DNA of 42,819 nt from Alphaproteobacteria bacterium (lineage in GTDB: Bacteria > Pseudomonadota > Alphaproteobacteria > Rhizobiales > JAKIUO01), in the NCBI GenBank assembly GCA_024280895.1, contig JAJRPI010000065.1:1-42819 (forward strand), read 5' to 3'. Below the pieces are notes generated by a model, which was not told where the DNA came from, ran no database searches, and saw only the letters and a list, made by a program, of their open reading frames with translations. Position numbers and translations under genes: made by a program. Below, one piece after another: positions 41,835-42,819 of this stretch. The stretch's first letter is position 1. Every line of letters starts with the position of its first letter.

Positions 41835-42819
41835 TTAGGCCGCGATCACGCTTATGTTGGTGGCCACAACAATTCGCTCAAGAAGCTGTTCGACCTGCTT
41901 GTCAAACCTGACGATATCCTGCTTCAAGATGATTGCCTGCTCATCAGCCCGCGTTGCTCTATTATCCCAAGCTTTTTTGAACATGGATTTGGCGATGCCG
42001 AACAAACCAGGTGTTGGTTGCAGGGAACGGACAATCGCTTCAAAGTCTCCCTCGATTTTCGCGCGGGGGATCGATTTGCTGCGCGAAACACATCCCTTTG
42101 TAACGCATAAATAATAGGCATATTTCTTGCGCTTGCCCTTTGACCAGCAGGATGTCAGGGGTTTGCCGCAATCGGCGCAGGTGACAAACCCCCGAAGCGG
42201 GAAGTCCGCCCTGATATCCTTGCGTGCAGGTGCATAAGCGCTGCCACTAAGCCTTGTTTGTATTTTCTGGTAGGTTTTGAGGCTGATCAGCCCCTCATGC
42301 TTTCCTGGCACCAGATGAAGGTTCCAGTTCTCATGAGAAATATAGCCCGCATAGATCGGTCGGGTCAGAACATCTGTCACCCGCGTTTGAGAAATCTCAC
42401 CATGCTTGTTCTTTTGAAACAGGTCCGTGCCCTCTAAAAAGCGTTTCACTTCTGCCTGAGTCTGGAAGCGCCCAGAGGCATATCCTTCGAGTACATCTAC
42501 AATTGTGGAGGCAGCCGGTTCATTGCGCACCAGCAATTTTCCATGCCCCGCTACGCGTTCAAACTTGTATCCAACAGGGTGGCGAAAGCACCAATAGCCA
42601 TTCATCATACGCGCTCGCATACGATTTAAAGTTTGCTCGCCATTTTTCTCACGCTGATGCTGAGCCACACTGGCCAGCAGATTTTCAACGAGGATAGAAT
42701 CAGAATCTTCACCAAATTCAATAGAAGGAGATTCCAGCTTGCCGCCAGCTTTGGCCAACATGGCACGCAGTTTTAAGTGAGCTTCCAGCCCCCTGGCAAG
42801 ACGACTAATGTCATCTATA
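41835..42819 (-). CDS. Large serine recombinase, C-terminal part
   Basis: The frame is open to the window edge, so the N-terminal catalytic part with the active serine is missing. What is visible starts with the end of the resolvase domain (DDISRLARGLEAHLKLRAML, VENLLASVAQHQREKNGEQT). Next comes the recombinase domain (GYWCFRHPVGYKFERVAGHG, TDVLTRPIYAGYISHENWNL). A zinc ribbon follows (FVTCADCGKPLTSCWSKGKR and YYLCVTKGCVSRSKSIPRA), and the chain ends in a coiled-coil-like segment. Such enzymes integrate phages, transposons and islands. Its gene ends about 125 bases from hemY, convergently, suggesting that the chromosome-element boundary is near 41700-41840. Confidence 0.92.
   Translation of the reverse strand, partial: IDDISRLARGLEAHLKLRAMLAKAGGKLESPSIEFGEDSDSILVENLLASVAQHQREKNGEQTLNRMRARMMNGYWCFRHPVGYKFERVAGHGKLLVRNEPAASTIVDVLEGYASGRFQTQAEVKRFLEGTDLFQKNKHGEISQTRVTDVLTRPIYAGYISHENWNLHLVPGKHEGLISLKTYQKIQTRLSGSAYAPARKDIRADFPLRGFVTCADCGKPLTSCWSKGKRKKYAYYLCVTKGCVSRSKSIPRAKIEGDFEAIVRSLQPTPGLFGIAKSMFKKAWDNRATRADEQAIILKQDIVRFDKQVEQLLERIVVATNISVIAA

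Overview
The window looks like chromosome of an alphaproteobacterium, most probably order Hyphomicrobiales or a close relative. The grounds are gene order and family type, not a database match: ispH-thrB-rnhA; glnK-amtB; gpsA and tsaD divergent from hemC-hemD-mitofilin (COG4223)-hemY; alphaproteobacterial forms of CobO, CobE, CbtAB and BluB; and short palindromic intergenic repeats of the kind common in that class.

Layout. 1-403 is the C-terminal end of a fused TRAP transporter permease. 778-1410 (-) is a small lipoprotein. 1713-5385 holds ispH, thrB (apparent CTG start), an RNase HI-HIT fusion and an unknown membrane-anchored protein. 5700-5905 is a cobalamin riboswitch. It leads into one long, tightly overlapping (+) operon, 6141-25103, for almost the whole of adenosylcobalamin synthesis: cobO, cobB/cbiA, cbiM-like, cbtB, cbtA, cobM/cbiF, cbiX, cobH/cbiC, cbiD, cbiET/cobL, cobI/cbiL, cbiG, cobE, cobJ/cbiH, a 2Fe-2S ferredoxin-like gene, bluB, cbiB, cobC, cobQ, cobU, cobT, an alpha-ribazole phosphatase and cobS. 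A hairpin-plus-T-run terminator follows inside the tail of a convergent gene. 25111-27556 (-) carries a secreted HExxH protein, a frameshifted VOC protein and a UbiH-type monooxygenase. 27673-29314 (+) has tesB and an unknown protein. 29315-30293 is a nest of repeats. 30294-34049 is a nitrogen block: glnK, amtB, a 30-residue membrane peptide and a second amt. 34230-41710 is gpsA/tsaD facing hemC-hemD-mitofilin-hemY. 41835 to the end is the C-terminal part of a large serine recombinase, so a mobile element probably begins here.

How the genes work together. HemC and HemD make uroporphyrinogen III, the precursor of both heme and cobalamin. The cob operon has the early-cobalt (anaerobic-type) markers CbiX, CbiD and CbiG, and I see no CobG, CobF or CobN. 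Yet it also carries BluB, which needs oxygen to make the lower ligand, so oxygen-tolerant use of the early-cobalt route is likely. No CbiJ/CobK reductase is present. Cobalt uptake seems doubly provided (CbtAB and a CbiM-like protein).

The most unusual feature is CobJ/CbiH, whose C-terminal ~170 residues resemble the heme-trafficking ChuX/HutX family. Other points are a precisely placed one-base deletion in cobO, a homopolymer frameshift in the VOC gene, the RNase HI-HIT fusion, a split CbiG, a small ORF coupled to the cobO start, and the isolated 30-residue membrane peptide between the two ammonium transporters.
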